Below are positions 27,242 to 36,973 of a stretch of DNA of 64,000 bases, in pieces. The notes beneath the pieces are model-generated. The model was not told the DNA's origin. It saw only the letters and a list, made by a program, of their open reading frames with translations, and did not search any database. Every line of letters starts with the position of its first letter. Positions within the stretch are counted from its first letter, which is position 1. Made by a program: the position numbers and the translations under genes. The DNA comes from Marinobacter gelidimuriae. Lineage in GTDB: Bacteria; Pseudomonadota; Gammaproteobacteria; Pseudomonadales; Oleiphilaceae. The DNA lies in assembly GCF_000372805.1 (NCBI RefSeq), contig NZ_KB889870.1:154-64153 (forward strand). The letters run 5' to 3'.

Positions 27242-28027
27242 ATGAGCGAAGAGTACGTGCTGGAAACGCGCAACCTCGTTAAGGAATTCAAAGGCTTTGT
27301 CGCCGTTGACGACGTTAACCTGAACATCCGCAAAGGCCATATTCACGCGCTGATAGGGCCTAATGGCGCAGGAAAGACCACGGTGTTTAACCTGCTCACA
27401 AAATTCCTGATTCCTACTCGAGGCCAGATTTTATTCAATGGTCGCGATATCACCACGATGAAATCCGCCGCTATTGCCCGCGAAGGCGTGGTGCGGTCGT
27501 TTCAGATTTCGGCGGTGTTCCCTCACATGACGGCCCTGGAGAACATCCGGGTGGCGTTGCAAAGCTTTGAAGGCAACTCATTCAGTTTTTGGAAATCCGG
27601 CAACTGCCTGAACAAATTGAACCATCGCGCAATGGAGTTGCTGGATTCGGTAGGGCTCGCAGAGTTCGCCCACATTACCACCGTCGAGCTGGCCTACGGC
27701 CGCAAGCGCGCGTTGGAACTGGCCACCACTCTAGCGATGGAACCGCAGTTGATGTTGCTGGACGAGCCCACCCAGGGAATGGGTGCTGAGGATGTTGATC
27801 AGGTGGTCGAACTGGTGCGCAAAGCGGCCGTGGGCCGCACCGTGCTGATGGTGGAACACAATCTTGGGGTTGTCAGTAAACTCTGCGACTGCATCACTGT
27901 GCTGGCCCAGGGGGCGGTGCTTACCGAAGGCGACTACAAAACCGTGTCGGCAGACCCGCGGGTGCGGGAAGTTTATATGGGCAGCGCCAGCGATTCTAAG
28001 GCGTCAGAAAAGGAGGTAAACGCATGA
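27242..28027 (+). CDS. Liv-type ABC transporter ATP-binding protein (LivG-like)
   Basis: One of the two ATPases of a branched-chain amino-acid-type importer. Walker A GPNGAGKT is at 39-46, and Walker B LMLLDEPTQGMG is preceded by the signature region ELAYGRKRALELA in place of LSGGQ, as usual in LivG. 261 residues is complete. First gene of the transporter operon; its stop overlaps the next start by four bases. Confidence 0.9.
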   Translation: MSEEYVLETRNLVKEFKGFVAVDDVNLNIRKGHIHALIGPNGAGKTTVFNLLTKFLIPTRGQILFNGRDITTMKSAAIAREGVVRSFQISAVFPHMTALENIRVALQSFEGNSFSFWKSGNCLNKLNHRAMELLDSVGLAEFAHITTVELAYGRKRALELATTLAMEPQLMLLDEPTQGMGAEDVDQVVELVRKAAVGRTVLMVEHNLGVVSKLCDCITVLAQGAVLTEGDYKTVSADPRVREVYMGSASDSKASEKEVNA

Positions 28028-28761
28028 GCCCGGCTGTCCCAAACCAAGTTGGAAAAAAAGACTACGAACAGCTCCGTGTTTCTGGCTTGCATGCGTTTTA
28101 CGGCGAATCCCACATCCTTCACGGTATTGATCTGGTGGTGAATCGGGGTGAGCTGGTTACCCTGCTCGGGCGCAATGGCGCCGGGCGTAGCACCACGCTC
28201 AAAGCTATTATGAACATGGTGGGCCGGCGCACCGGTTCGATCATGATCAACGGTGAAGAAACCATGAGTTGCGCGCCCCGCCACATAGCGCATCTGGGCG
28301 TGGGGTTCTGTCCCGAACACCGCGGAATTTTCGCGGCGCTGAACGTAGAGGAAAACCTGACGTTGCCGCCTGTTGTGCGCAGTGGTGGTATGAGTCTGGA
28401 AGAAATTTACACCATGTTTCCTAACCTGTATCAGCGCCGCGCCAGCCCTGGCACCAAACTGTCAGGCGGCGAGCAACAGATGCTGGCTTTGGCACGCATT
28501 CTTCGCACCGGTGCCAATATGCTGCTGCTTGATGAGATTACCGAGGGCCTGGCCCCGGTGATTGTGGAAAAGCTGGGTGAGGTTCTTATGAATCTCAAAA
28601 GTAAAGGTCTGACTATTATTCTGGTAGAGCAGAATTTCCACTTCACTGCGCCTCTGGCGGATCGGCACTACGTGGTCGAGCATGGCCAGATTGCGGAGGA
28701 AGTAAGTGCCTCAGAGCTGGACTCCAAGCGCTCTTTGCTGAACGGCTATCTGGGGGTGTAA
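28024..28761 (+). CDS. Liv-type ABC transporter ATP-binding protein (LivF-like)
   Basis: Second ATPase of the importer, 245 residues. The signature LSGGEQQMLALARIL and Walker B MLLLDEITEGLAP are normal. Walker A reads GRNGAGRS (49-56): the lysine that holds the ATP phosphates is Arg55. In Walker B the usual EPT is EIT. I recall Arg-containing Walker A motifs in some LivF homologues, so this may be a subfamily feature and not damage. Start overlaps the livG-like stop. Confidence 0.88.
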   Translation: MSPAVPNQVGKKDYEQLRVSGLHAFYGESHILHGIDLVVNRGELVTLLGRNGAGRSTTLKAIMNMVGRRTGSIMINGEETMSCAPRHIAHLGVGFCPEHRGIFAALNVEENLTLPPVVRSGGMSLEEIYTMFPNLYQRRASPGTKLSGGEQQMLALARILRTGANMLLLDEITEGLAPVIVEKLGEVLMNLKSKGLTIILVEQNFHFTAPLADRHYVVEHGQIAEEVSASELDSKRSLLNGYLGV

Positions 28762-28865
28762 TCACAAAAACTTGAGGAACGGGGTTCAGTAAAAACAAGT
28801 GTAAGTGCAGTAATCGACGTCGAAAACCAATAAAAATCACGCATGAACGTAGTGGAGAAATAACA

Positions 28866-30080
28866 ATGACAATGATAAAAAAGCTGCTGACCACCGCCAT
28901 AGCAACTACCTTGATGGCAGGCGCTGCCCAGGCAGAAATTTCCAATGATATGGTTAAAATCGGCTACTTGGCCGATATGTCAGGCACCTATCGTGACCTG
29001 GCGGGTCCAAATGGCCTGATAGCCCTGGAAATGGCTGTGGCCGACGTTGGTGGCCAGGTGAACGGCAAAAAAATTGAAATCGTCAGCGCAGATGACCGCA
29101 ACAGCCCGGACGTTGCCTCCAGCACGGCGCGTCGCTGGGTTGAAAATGACAACGTCGACATGATTGCCGGCCTGGTGGCATCGTCGGTCAGCATCGCGGT
29201 CAGCGACATTCTGGAAGAAAGTGGCAAACTGGGCATTGTGTCCGGGTCTGCGGCCTCCAGCATTACCAACGAGCATTGCACGCCTAACCACATTCACTAT
29301 GTGTATGACACCTACCCACTGGCCAACGGCACCGCCAGCGCCATCGTAAAAGAGGGTGGCAAAACCTGGTTTATCCTCGCCGCCGATTACGCCTTTGGCC
29401 ACGCTCTGGAGGCAGACGTAACAAAGGTAGTGGAAGCCAACGGCGGTGAAGTCATCGGTAATATTCGCCACCCATTCCCGACACCGGACTTCTCCTCGTT
29501 TATTCTGCAGGCACAGGGCTCTGGCGCCGACGTTGTAGCGCTTGCCAATGCCGGTGCGGACACGACCAACGCTATCACTACGGCTGGCGAGTTTGGGCTC
29601 ACCCAGTCGGGCCAGACGTTGGCCGCCTTGCTGCTGTTCCTCACCGACGTACACGCACTCGGCGCTGAAGCGGCCCAGGGTATTCAGCTGACCACCGGCT
29701 GGTACTGGGATATGAATGCCGACGCCCGTGCCTGGTCCGATCGCTTTATGGAAGAAACCGGAGTGCGCCCAACCATGGTTCATGCCGGCATCTACTCCAG
29801 CACCATTCAATATCTGAATGCGGTAAAAGCCACGGGTTCGGACGAAGCTCAAGCAGTGCGCAAGCAGATGATAGCAACGCCCATCAACGATATGTTCGCC
29901 ACCAACGGCCGCATTCGTGAAGACGGCCGCATGGTCCACGATATGTACCTGGCGCAGGTGAAAACCCCGGCCGAGTCCACAAACGAATGGGATCTGTACA
30001 ACATCGTGCGCACCATTCCGGCTGAGGAAGCTTTCCGCCCGCTGTCTGAAAGCCAGTGCCCGCTGGTAACCAGCAAGTAA
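28866..30080 (+). CDS. Liv-type ABC transporter substrate-binding protein
   Basis: Periplasmic receptor of the importer. The signal peptide MTMIKKLLTTAIATTLMAG ends AAQA before EISNDMVK. The mature part begins VKIGYLADMSGTYRDLAGPNG, as in Leu/Ile/Val and short-chain-amide binding proteins. 404 residues is normal. Its ligand is not determinable; location among branched-acyl genes suggests a branched-chain or short carboxylic compound. A pair of strong hairpins follows the gene. Confidence 0.9.
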   Translation: MTMIKKLLTTAIATTLMAGAAQAEISNDMVKIGYLADMSGTYRDLAGPNGLIALEMAVADVGGQVNGKKIEIVSADDRNSPDVASSTARRWVENDNVDMIAGLVASSVSIAVSDILEESGKLGIVSGSAASSITNEHCTPNHIHYVYDTYPLANGTASAIVKEGGKTWFILAADYAFGHALEADVTKVVEANGGEVIGNIRHPFPTPDFSSFILQAQGSGADVVALANAGADTTNAITTAGEFGLTQSGQTLAALLLFLTDVHALGAEAAQGIQLTTGWYWDMNADARAWSDRFMEETGVRPTMVHAGIYSSTIQYLNAVKATGSDEAQAVRKQMIATPINDMFATNGRIREDGRMVHDMYLAQVKTPAESTNEWDLYNIVRTIPAEEAFRPLSESQCPLVTSK

Positions 30081-30094
30081 GCGGTTGAACCATG

Positions 30095-30161
30095 GGGCTC
30101 CCGGCATTCCCGGCGGGGAGCCCTCGGAATCAAGCAGAACGGGCACCAGTCCCTGGTGCCC
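30095..30161 (+). repeat. Two tandem hairpins between the binding-protein and permease genes
   Basis: Hairpin 1: GGGCTCCC (30095-30102) with GGGAGCCC (30116-30123). Hairpin 2: GGGCACCAG (30141-30149), a three-base loop, and CTGGTGCCC (30153-30161), nine perfect pairs. No T-run follows. Such stems after a binding-protein gene often protect the upstream mRNA from 3' decay and lower expression of the permease genes. That role here is inferred. Confidence 0.6.
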
Positions 30162-30187
30162 CCTGCATTGCTTTTGGAGTTAGCTAC

Positions 30188-31075
30188 ATGTCCATGATTC
30201 TGGGAGTCCCCGTCGCTGTGCTCTTCGGCCAGTTACTGCTTGGGCTGATTAACGGAGGCTTTTACGCGCTGTTGAGCCTGGGCCTCGCTGTCATTTTTGG
30301 TCTTCTGAAAATTATCAACTTTGCCCACGGCGCCCTGTATATGCTCGGCGCCATGGCCACAGTCATTCTGTTCGATACCCTGGGTATCAGCTATTGGGCG
30401 GCGCTGTTTGTCGCGCCGATTCTGGTGGGCTGTGTGGGTGTTGCCATTGAGTATTTCCTGCTGCGTAAAATCGCGGGTCAGGATCATATTTACAGTCTCT
30501 TGTTGACCTTTGGCGTCGCGCTGATCATTCAGGGCGTGCTGACCAACATGTACGGCGTGTCTGGCTTGCGTTACTCCATGCCTGACGTGTTCAAAGGCGG
30601 CATGAATCTGGGCTTCATGTTCCTGCCTTATTATCGCGCCTGGGTGATCGTGATTGCGCTATTGGTGTGCTTTGGTACCTGGTTCATGATTGAAAAAACC
30701 AAGCTCGGTGCTTATCTGCGGGCCGGCACCGAAGATTCGCAACTGATGCAGGGCTTTGGCATCAACGTGCCCTTGCTGGTCAGCCTTACCTTCGGCTTTG
30801 GGGTGATGCTGGCGGCTTTTGCCGGCGCGCTGGCGGCACCGATTTACTCGGTCACACCGGTGATGGGCTCGCATATCCTCATTGTGGTGTTTGCGGTGGT
30901 GGTGATCGGCGGCATGGGCTCGATTTCCGGTGCAATCATTACCGGGATTCTGATGGGGGTGGTGGAAGGGCTGACCAAAACATTCTACCCACCGGCCTCG
31001 TCGGCAGTGATTTTTCTGGTGATGGTGGTTGTGCTGTTGGTGCGCCCATCCGGCTTGTTTGGAAAGGAGGCGTAA
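30188..31075 (+). CDS. Liv-type ABC transporter permease (LivH-like)
   Basis: Membrane subunit of the importer, about eight helices. The start is ATG 30188 (MSMILGVPVAVLFGQLL) because TTGGAG lies just upstream; the longer frame from 30092 would translate the hairpins. LINGGFYALLSLGLAVIFGLLKIINFAHG at the N-terminus and IGGMGSISGAIITGI in the cytoplasmic coupling loop are typical. 295 residues. Confidence 0.9.
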   Translation: MSMILGVPVAVLFGQLLLGLINGGFYALLSLGLAVIFGLLKIINFAHGALYMLGAMATVILFDTLGISYWAALFVAPILVGCVGVAIEYFLLRKIAGQDHIYSLLLTFGVALIIQGVLTNMYGVSGLRYSMPDVFKGGMNLGFMFLPYYRAWVIVIALLVCFGTWFMIEKTKLGAYLRAGTEDSQLMQGFGINVPLLVSLTFGFGVMLAAFAGALAAPIYSVTPVMGSHILIVVFAVVVIGGMGSISGAIITGILMGVVEGLTKTFYPPASSAVIFLVMVVVLLVRPSGLFGKEA

Positions 31076-31077
31076 CC

Positions 31078-32073
31078 ATGAGCAATTCCGTAAATCCGGC
31101 GGATATTCACAAAACCATGCTTGATCAGCAAAAATCAGATCATCGTAGACGCTTGATATTGAATCTGGTGTTGCTAGCGCTGCTTGTGGCGGCACCGATG
31201 GTGATGTACCCGGTGTTTCTGATGAAAATCCTGTGCTTTGCCTTATTTGCGGTCGCGTTTAACTTGCTGCTGGGCTTCACCGGTTTGCTGTCGTTTGGCC
31301 ATGCAGCCTTCTTGGCCAGTGGTGCCTATACCACCGGTTATCTGTTAACCACTTTTTCGGGTTTGAGTACTGAGCTTGGCATTATCGCCGGCACACTGGT
31401 GGCAACCTTACTGGGTCTTGGCTTTGCACTGGTGGCTATTCGCCGCCAGGGTATTTACTTTGCGATGATCACCCTGGCGCTGTCACAACTGGTTTTTTTC
31501 TTCTTTGTGCAATCGAGTTTCACCGGCGGCGAAGACGGCTTGCACGGCATACCCCGTGGTCAGTTCCTGGGGCTGATCGATTTGAATGATAATCTCAACA
31601 TGTACTATTTTGTGCTGGCGGTGTTTCTAGCCGGGTATCTTTTTGTTCAGCGGATTGTGGGCAGCCCTTTTGGCCAGGTGCTCAAAGCCATCAAGCAGAA
31701 TGAGCCACGGGCGATTTCCCTGGGCTATAACGTCAACCGTTACAAGATCATCGCTTTTGTGATTTCAGCAGGCCTGGCAGGTTTGGCCGGATCCATGAAA
31801 ACCGTGGTATTCCAGCTGGCCTCTCTCAATGATGCTCATTGGCACATGTCCGGCGAAGTCATTCTGATGACGTTGCTGGGCGGCACCGGAACCCTGTTGG
31901 GCCCGGTGGTGGGCGCGGCTTTTGTGGTTAACCTGGAATATCAGCTGTCGCAAGGCCCGCTGGGTGACTGGGTAGATGCGATTCTTGGCGCTATCTTTGT
32001 ACTGACCGTGCTGATGTTCCAGAGCGGGATTGTTGGCCAGGTACAGAAGTTCATGAAGAAAAATATCGGTTAA
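31078..32073 (+). CDS. Liv-type ABC transporter permease (LivM-like)
   Basis: Second membrane subunit, 331 residues. NLLLGFTGLLSFGHAAFLASGAY and the coupling loop LLGGTGTLLGPVVGAAF identify LivM. It starts two bases after the LivH-like stop and ends the operon. A REP-like palindrome lies 25 bases downstream. Confidence 0.9.
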   Translation: MSNSVNPADIHKTMLDQQKSDHRRRLILNLVLLALLVAAPMVMYPVFLMKILCFALFAVAFNLLLGFTGLLSFGHAAFLASGAYTTGYLLTTFSGLSTELGIIAGTLVATLLGLGFALVAIRRQGIYFAMITLALSQLVFFFFVQSSFTGGEDGLHGIPRGQFLGLIDLNDNLNMYYFVLAVFLAGYLFVQRIVGSPFGQVLKAIKQNEPRAISLGYNVNRYKIIAFVISAGLAGLAGSMKTVVFQLASLNDAHWHMSGEVILMTLLGGTGTLLGPVVGAAFVVNLEYQLSQGPLGDWVDAILGAIFVLTVLMFQSGIVGQVQKFMKKNIG

Positions 32074-32097
32074 TCATAAGATAGGAGATATAAAGTA

Positions 32098-32122
32098 GGG
32101 GACAGATTTCAAATCTGTCCCC
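32098..32122 (+). repeat. REP-like palindrome, copy 1
   Basis: Perfect 12-bp arms GGGGACAGATTT and AAATCTGTCCCC around one C. An identical copy is at 54654-54678 and a diverged copy at 49774-49798. This copy lies at the 3' edge of the PotF/PotI relic, where PotI similarity ends. It may also serve as the 3' end of the transporter transcript. Confidence 0.8.
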
Positions 32123-32132
32123 AAAATCGGTC

Positions 32133-32544
<412 letters not shown>

Positions 32545-32555
32545 CTACAAAAATT

Positions 32556-32690
32556 TTAGTTGCGGGCTTTAGGTTTGTACGGATCGGTGTGTTTCTCGTC
32601 CTGGCGACTGAGGGTGATCGCAGGTTCTCAGCCTTCCCGGGGCATTTTGGTGAGTATTTTAGGGTCAGGCTCGATACGTTCAATTCAGTG
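32556..32690 (-). pseudogene. C-terminal relic of an unknown gene
   Basis: On the minus strand a frame reads ERIEPDPKILTKMPREG, a TGA, then EPAITLSRQDEKHTDPYKP and a stop at 32556-32558. The composition is that of a real protein end with a nonsense codon. I do not recognise the family. It lies directly upstream of the PotF relic and may belong to the same lost gene cluster. Confidence 0.3.
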
Positions 32691-33369
32691 CGAGCGTAAC
32701 AGCCTGGTCGGCATGAATGTCTGTTGTGTCATAAAGCGCAACCTGTGTGTCGGAGGCTTGGATGAGCAGGCCGATCTCGGTGCACCCTAAAATAACGGCC
32801 TGCGCCCCTCGAGCGGCCAATGCAGCGACCACATCAAGATACCAGGCCTTTGACTCAGGATTAACGATGCCCTGACACAGTTCGTCGTAGATTATTCGGT
32901 GGACCACAGCCCGTTCGTTATCACTTGGAATGATAACGGTGATGCCCTTTTGCTCAAGCCGTTCCCGGTAGAACGCCTGTTCCATCGTGAATTGGGTGCC
33001 AAGCAGTCCCACCGAGGTTATTCCATCGTTGAGCAGCGCTTTAGCGGTGGCGTCGGCAATATGAAGCAGGGGCATGGCCGTGGTCTGCTCAATTTGCGGG
33101 GCAACCTTGTGCATGGTGTTGGTGCAAATAACCAGAAAATCGGCCCCGGCGGATTGCACGGATTGCGCTGCGGCTACCAGTATTTTGGCCGCTCCCTCCC
33201 AGTCGTCCTGGTGCTGGAGCGCTTCAATCTCGGAAAAGTCCACGCTGTAGAGTATGAGTTTTGCCGAGTGGAGCCCGCCGAGCTGTTCGCGTACTTTCTG
33301 GTTAATCAGGCGGTAATAAGTCTGAGTTGATTCCCAGCTCATACCGCCGATAAGGCCAATGGTTTTCAT
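32680..33369 (-). CDS. Aspartate/glutamate racemase family protein
   Basis: Cofactor-free racemase fold, 229 residues. It begins MKTIGLIGGMSWEST, and the two catalytic cysteines are in VICTNTMHKV and ILGCTEIGLL, each with its usual context. This matches the YgeA/RacD group, which racemises amino acids such as homoserine or aspartate; the substrate here is unknown. AAGGAGGT precedes the ATG and is part of a 14-bp palindrome. Confidence 0.88.
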   Translation of the reverse strand: MKTIGLIGGMSWESTQTYYRLINQKVREQLGGLHSAKLILYSVDFSEIEALQHQDDWEGAAKILVAAAQSVQSAGADFLVICTNTMHKVAPQIEQTTAMPLLHIADATAKALLNDGITSVGLLGTQFTMEQAFYRERLEQKGITVIIPSDNERAVVHRIIYDELCQGIVNPESKAWYLDVVAALAARGAQAVILGCTEIGLLIQASDTQVALYDTTDIHADQAVTLALN

Positions 33370-33376
33370 GTAACCT

Positions 33377-33390
33377 CCTTGTTAACAAGG
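33377..33390 (-). promoter_or_regulatory. 14-bp palindrome overlapping the racemase ribosome site
   Basis: CCTTGTTAACAAGG is a perfect palindrome. Its AAGG is part of the AAGGAGGT Shine-Dalgarno sequence. It could be an operator, or an RNA dimer or stem that hides the ribosome site. Nothing else supports a function. Confidence 0.3.
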
Positions 33391-33443
33391 CGCCGGTTTC
33401 CTGGGCGTAAAATAATGAGTGCGTGTCTCAGGCAAAGACGGTG

Positions 33444-33683
33444 TCAGCCTACAAACATCTTTTTGGCCAGTGGCAGGCCGCGTAAACCGCTCACTGCCAC
33501 TGCCGTTAATAGCCCGTCAATCATGGCGCCTACTACGCCGCACGTCATGATGTCCTGGCCTGTCAGGTATAGGCCGGCGGTGTAGTGCTGTTCAAACACT
33601 GCCACCTTTTTACCCAGTTTGCTCATGCAAGCCGCCGCGGCTAGCCCGCCAATGCCAGAGCCAATCACAATGGCATCGGTGTT
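33444..33683 (-). pseudogene. Retinol-saturase/CrtI-like flavoprotein, collapsed by in-frame deletion
   Basis: The 75 or so residues join the FAD-binding N-terminus ([33 protein letters not shown]) directly to the C-terminal end ([29 protein letters not shown]) of an all-trans-retinol 13,14-reductase-like protein. Such proteins have about 500 residues; the middle 400 or more are missing, but the frame is kept. The start overlaps the end of the acyl-CoA synthetase gene upstream. It cannot be a working enzyme. Confidence 0.75.
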
Positions 33684-35385
33684 ATTTTTTTAACCCCATT
33701 TCTTCGATGGACATTTCCCGCATTTTGAACTTCTGGATCTTGCCGGTCACTGTCATCGGGAACGCCTCCACAAATTTGTAGTTCCGCGGAATCTTGTAGT
33801 GGGCGATTTTGCCTTTGCAGAATGCGATCAGGTCATCGGCATCGACCGGGTCTGCATCGGGCCGGAGTTTCACCCAGGCCACCAGTTTTTCACCGAATTT
33901 TTCGTCTGGAACGCCGGTTACCTGAACTTCTTCAATGGCAGGGTGGGTGTACAAAAACTCTTCAACTTCTTTCGGATAGATGTTCTCACCGCCGCGAATC
34001 ACCATGTCTTTTATTCGGCCAACAATCTGGATATAGCCGTCCTCATCCATGGTGGCCAGGTCGCCGGTGTGCATCCAGCCTGCATCGTCTATGGTTTCGC
34101 GGGTTTTTTCGGCGTTGTTCCAGTATTTCAGCATGACGCTGTAACCGCGGGTGCACAGCTCTCCAATCTCGCCGCGGGGCACTATATTGCCACTGGCCGG
34201 CTCAACAATTTTGCTTTCCAGGTGGGGCTGGGTGCGGCCTACGGTGGTCACCTGCTTTTCGAACGGATCCTGGGCGCTGGTCTGGGTAGATACCGGGCTG
34301 GTTTCGGTCATGCCGTAGGCAATTTGAACTTCCTTCATGTTCATCTTGCCGTTGACCTTTTTCATCACCTCGGCCGGGCAGATAGAGCCGGCCATAATGC
34401 CGGTGCGCAGGGTCGACAAGTCGTAGGTTTCAAACTCTGGCTCAGCCAATTCCGCAATGAACATGGTGGGCACGCCGTAAAGCGCAGTCGCTTTTTCCTG
34501 GTGCACGGCCTGCAACACGGCTTTTGGCTCGAAGCCTTCGCCGGGGTAGATCATGGTAGAACCGTGAGTGACGCAGCCAAGGTTGCCCATCACCATGCCA
34601 AAGCAGTGGTACAGGGGCACCGGAATGACCAACCGGTCCTTCTCGCTCAGGCGCTGGCTTTCGCCGACAAAAAAGCCGTTGTTAAGGATGTTGTGGTGGG
34701 TAAGGGCGGCGCCTTTCGGGCTGCCGGTGGTGCCAGAGGTGAACTGGATGTTGATAGGGTCGTCGAATTGGAGTTGGCTTTGGATCTTGTCGACGTTTTT
34801 CTGGTCGACCTGATCGGCAAACCCAATAAATTCGTCCCAGCTCCACATGCCTGCGTGTTGTTCTGTGTCCATATTGATCACTACACGCAAGTCCGCCAGG
34901 CGCCGGGCTTTGATCTTGCCAGCGGTGCTGGCTTTCAGTTCGGGCGCCAGTTCATAGAGTGTTTTGCGGTAATCAGACGCTTTGAATCGGTCAGCGGTGA
35001 CCAGCACGCTGATGCCCGACAGGTTCATGGCGTATTCCAGCTCATGGGCACCGTAGGCCGGGTTTATATTCACCAGAATGGCGCCTATTTTGGCGGTGGC
35101 AAACTGGGTAACGGTCCATTCGTAACGGTTGGGTGACCAGATGCCCACCCGATCGCCACGCTTGACGTCGATGGCCAGGAAAGCTCGCGCGGCCTGGTTG
35201 ACCTTGGCCAAGAATTCTTTATAGGTCCAGCGAATGTCTTGATGCAGGCACACCAGGGCTTCGTTATCGGGAAACTTCTCAGCGGTGCGGTCGAGCATTT
35301 CACCGATGGTCATGCCCAGCAGTGGGGTGGTGGATGGGCCGCTGCTATAACTAGGTAAAGGATTACTTGAAAGTGTCTGGCTCAT
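33682..35385 (-). CDS. Acyl-CoA synthetase of the liu operon
   Basis: AMP-forming acyl-CoA ligase, 567 residues. P-loop [16 protein letters not shown]; also [34 protein letters not shown], and the C-terminal lysine in [12 protein letters not shown]. The start is ATG 35385 ([13 protein letters not shown]) because CGGAGG lies upstream; the longer frame adds an unlikely leader. Last gene of the liu operon. It probably activates isovalerate or another branched or medium acid; this is inferred from position. Confidence 0.9.
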   Translation of the reverse strand: MSQTLSSNPLPSYSSGPSTTPLLGMTIGEMLDRTAEKFPDNEALVCLHQDIRWTYKEFLAKVNQAARAFLAIDVKRGDRVGIWSPNRYEWTVTQFATAKIGAILVNINPAYGAHELEYAMNLSGISVLVTADRFKASDYRKTLYELAPELKASTAGKIKARRLADLRVVINMDTEQHAGMWSWDEFIGFADQVDQKNVDKIQSQLQFDDPINIQFTSGTTGSPKGAALTHHNILNNGFFVGESQRLSEKDRLVIPVPLYHCFGMVMGNLGCVTHGSTMIYPGEGFEPKAVLQAVHQEKATALYGVPTMFIAELAEPEFETYDLSTLRTGIMAGSICPAEVMKKVNGKMNMKEVQIAYGMTETSPVSTQTSAQDPFEKQVTTVGRTQPHLESKIVEPASGNIVPRGEIGELCTRGYSVMLKYWNNAEKTRETIDDAGWMHTGDLATMDEDGYIQIVGRIKDMVIRGGENIYPKEVEEFLYTHPAIEEVQVTGVPDEKFGEKLVAWVKLRPDADPVDADDLIAFCKGKIAHYKIPRNYKFVEAFPMTVTGKIQKFKMREMSIEEMGLKK

Positions 35386-35451
35386 TGTTTGCCTCCGATT
35401 ATTGTTGTCTAGGCCGGGCCGGCGCACCGGCTAAAAAAGTTAACGGTACCG

Positions 35452-36030
35452 TTAGCGGGCCTGGCTGTGGTATTCGGGATTAGGTCGCATATCGCTGGTG
35501 ATCGCTACGCGGTTCGACATGTTGTAGAAACCGATCACGTTGCCTAAATCCCAGATGCCGCCGTCACTAAAACCAGCATCGCGCAAGGCTTGCACCTGCT
35601 CTTCGCCGACGGTGGCGGGTGAGCGGGTCAGGAGCGAGGCGTAATCCAGCATGGCTCGCTGGCGTTTATCCAGCGTTGCGGTTCGGTAGTTCATCACCAG
35701 GTGCTCGCCTAAAGTCGGGTCGCCACTCATAACACGCACCGCGGCGCCGTGGGCCACCAGGCAGTAAAAGCATTTGTTTTCCGAGGACACCACCACGGCG
35801 ATCATTTCCCGCTCGAGTTTGCTGAGCTCGCCTTCGCCCATCATCAGCTCGTTGTAAAGGCGGGAAAAACCATCCAGCTGTTTCAGGTTCTGGCTGTAGG
35901 CGGTCAGCACGTTTGGAATCATGCCCAGCTTTTGCTGGCAGATCTCAAAGTACTTGCGAACGTCGTCCGGTAACTCAGCAAGCTCGGGAATAGGAAGATC
36001 AAGAGCGACAGCGTTGTTTTTATGATTCAT
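35452..36030 (-). CDS. AhpD-like/carboxymuconolactone decarboxylase-family protein
   Basis: A 192-residue all-helical protein of the peroxidase-related AhpD group. The redox pair CxxC is in ENKCFYCLVAHGAAVR, with the His nearby as in AhpD. MIPNVLTAYSQNLKQLDGF and LTRSPATVGEEQVQALRDAGFSD are typical flanks. The start is ATG 36030 (MNHKNN) because AAAAGGATC precedes it; the frame also opens eight codons earlier. It lies between liuE and the synthetase, and may protect against peroxides made by the acyl-CoA dehydrogenases. That role is a guess. Confidence 0.8.
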   Translation of the reverse strand: MNHKNNAVALDLPIPELAELPDDVRKYFEICQQKLGMIPNVLTAYSQNLKQLDGFSRLYNELMMGEGELSKLEREMIAVVVSSENKCFYCLVAHGAAVRVMSGDPTLGEHLVMNYRTATLDKRQRAMLDYASLLTRSPATVGEEQVQALRDAGFSDGGIWDLGNVIGFYNMSNRVAITSDMRPNPEYHSQAR

Positions 36031-36061
36031 GTCAGATCCTTTTATTAAGTTCAAGGTGCCA

Positions 36062-36973
36062 TTAGCGAGCGTCAGGTTCTGCCAGAGCCAGTCCGACCTT
36101 GGAGCCGTTGCGGCGCTTCAGGCGATGGCTGATCCAGTTTCCTGTCGCCACCAGCTGGCGCAAATCAACGCCGGTTTCAATGCCCAGTCCGTCCAGCATG
36201 TACAGCACGTCTTCGGTGGCTACATTGCCAGACGCACCCTTGGCGTAGGGGCAGCCACCCAGGCCGGCTACCGAGGCATCTATGACCGCAACGCCTTCTT
36301 CCAACACCGCGTACAAATTGGCCAGGGCCTGGCCGTAGGTGTCGTGAAAGTGTGCCGCCAGGTGTTCAACCGGCACATGACGGGCAACGGCTTCGAGCAT
36401 ACGCTTGGCCTTGGCCGGGGTGCCGGTACCAATGGTGTCGCCCAGTGAAATTTCATGGCAGCCCATGTCAAACAGGGCTTTGGCTACTTCGGCCACTTTG
36501 GCCGGGGCAACCTCGCCTTCGTAAGGGCAGCCCAGCACGGTGGACACGTAACCACGCACCGGAATGCCGTTGTGCTTTGCGGCTTCCATGACCGGAACAA
36601 AGCGCTCAAGGCTTTCGGCGATGGAGCAGTTAATGTTTTTCTGGCTGAACGATTCTGAAGCCGCGCCAAACACGGCCACTTCGCTGGCACCCGCGGCCAG
36701 AGCGCCTTCAAAGCCACGCAAGTTGGGCGTCAGCACTGCATAACACACACCGGGCTTGCGCTCGATCAGTGCCATCACGTCGCTGGCGTCAGCCATTTGC
36801 GGCACCCAGCGTGGTGATACAAAGCTGGCGGCTTCCACATGGGTAAGCCCGCAGTCTACCAAACGCTTGATCAGCCGCGCCTTGACCGCGGTGGGAATCA
36901 CCGGGCCGGGCTCGTTCTGCAAGCCATCGCGGGGGCTCATTTCTACCAGTCTTACACGCTTGGGAAAGGCCAT
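36062..36973 (-). CDS. liuE: Hydroxymethylglutaryl-CoA lyase
   Basis: Splits 3-hydroxy-3-methylglutaryl-CoA into acetoacetate and acetyl-CoA, the last step of leucine breakdown. TIM-barrel, 303 residues. [16 protein letters not shown] holds the metal- and substrate-binding Arg and Asp, [12 protein letters not shown] the metal histidines, and [19 protein letters not shown] the catalytic Cys loop. Its ATG overlaps the liuD stop (TAATG), so translation is coupled. Confidence 0.95.
   Translation of the reverse strand: MAFPKRVRLVEMSPRDGLQNEPGPVIPTAVKARLIKRLVDCGLTHVEAASFVSPRWVPQMADASDVMALIERKPGVCYAVLTPNLRGFEGALAAGASEVAVFGAASESFSQKNINCSIAESLERFVPVMEAAKHNGIPVRGYVSTVLGCPYEGEVAPAKVAEVAKALFDMGCHEISLGDTIGTGTPAKAKRMLEAVARHVPVEHLAAHFHDTYGQALANLYAVLEEGVAVIDASVAGLGGCPYAKGASGNVATEDVLYMLDGLGIETGVDLRQLVATGNWISHRLKRRNGSKVGLALAEPDAR

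Noticed and set aside
28980..30146. 388-codon ORF on the minus strand
   Set aside because: Antisense of the substrate-binding protein; no start signal or family match.
30092..30187. N-terminal extension of the LivH-like permease
   Set aside because: It would translate the two hairpins, and a good ribosome site supports the start at 30188.
33799..35136. 445-codon ORF on the plus strand
   Set aside because: It is the antisense of the acyl-CoA synthetase; Gly/Val/His-rich composition is that of a shadow frame.
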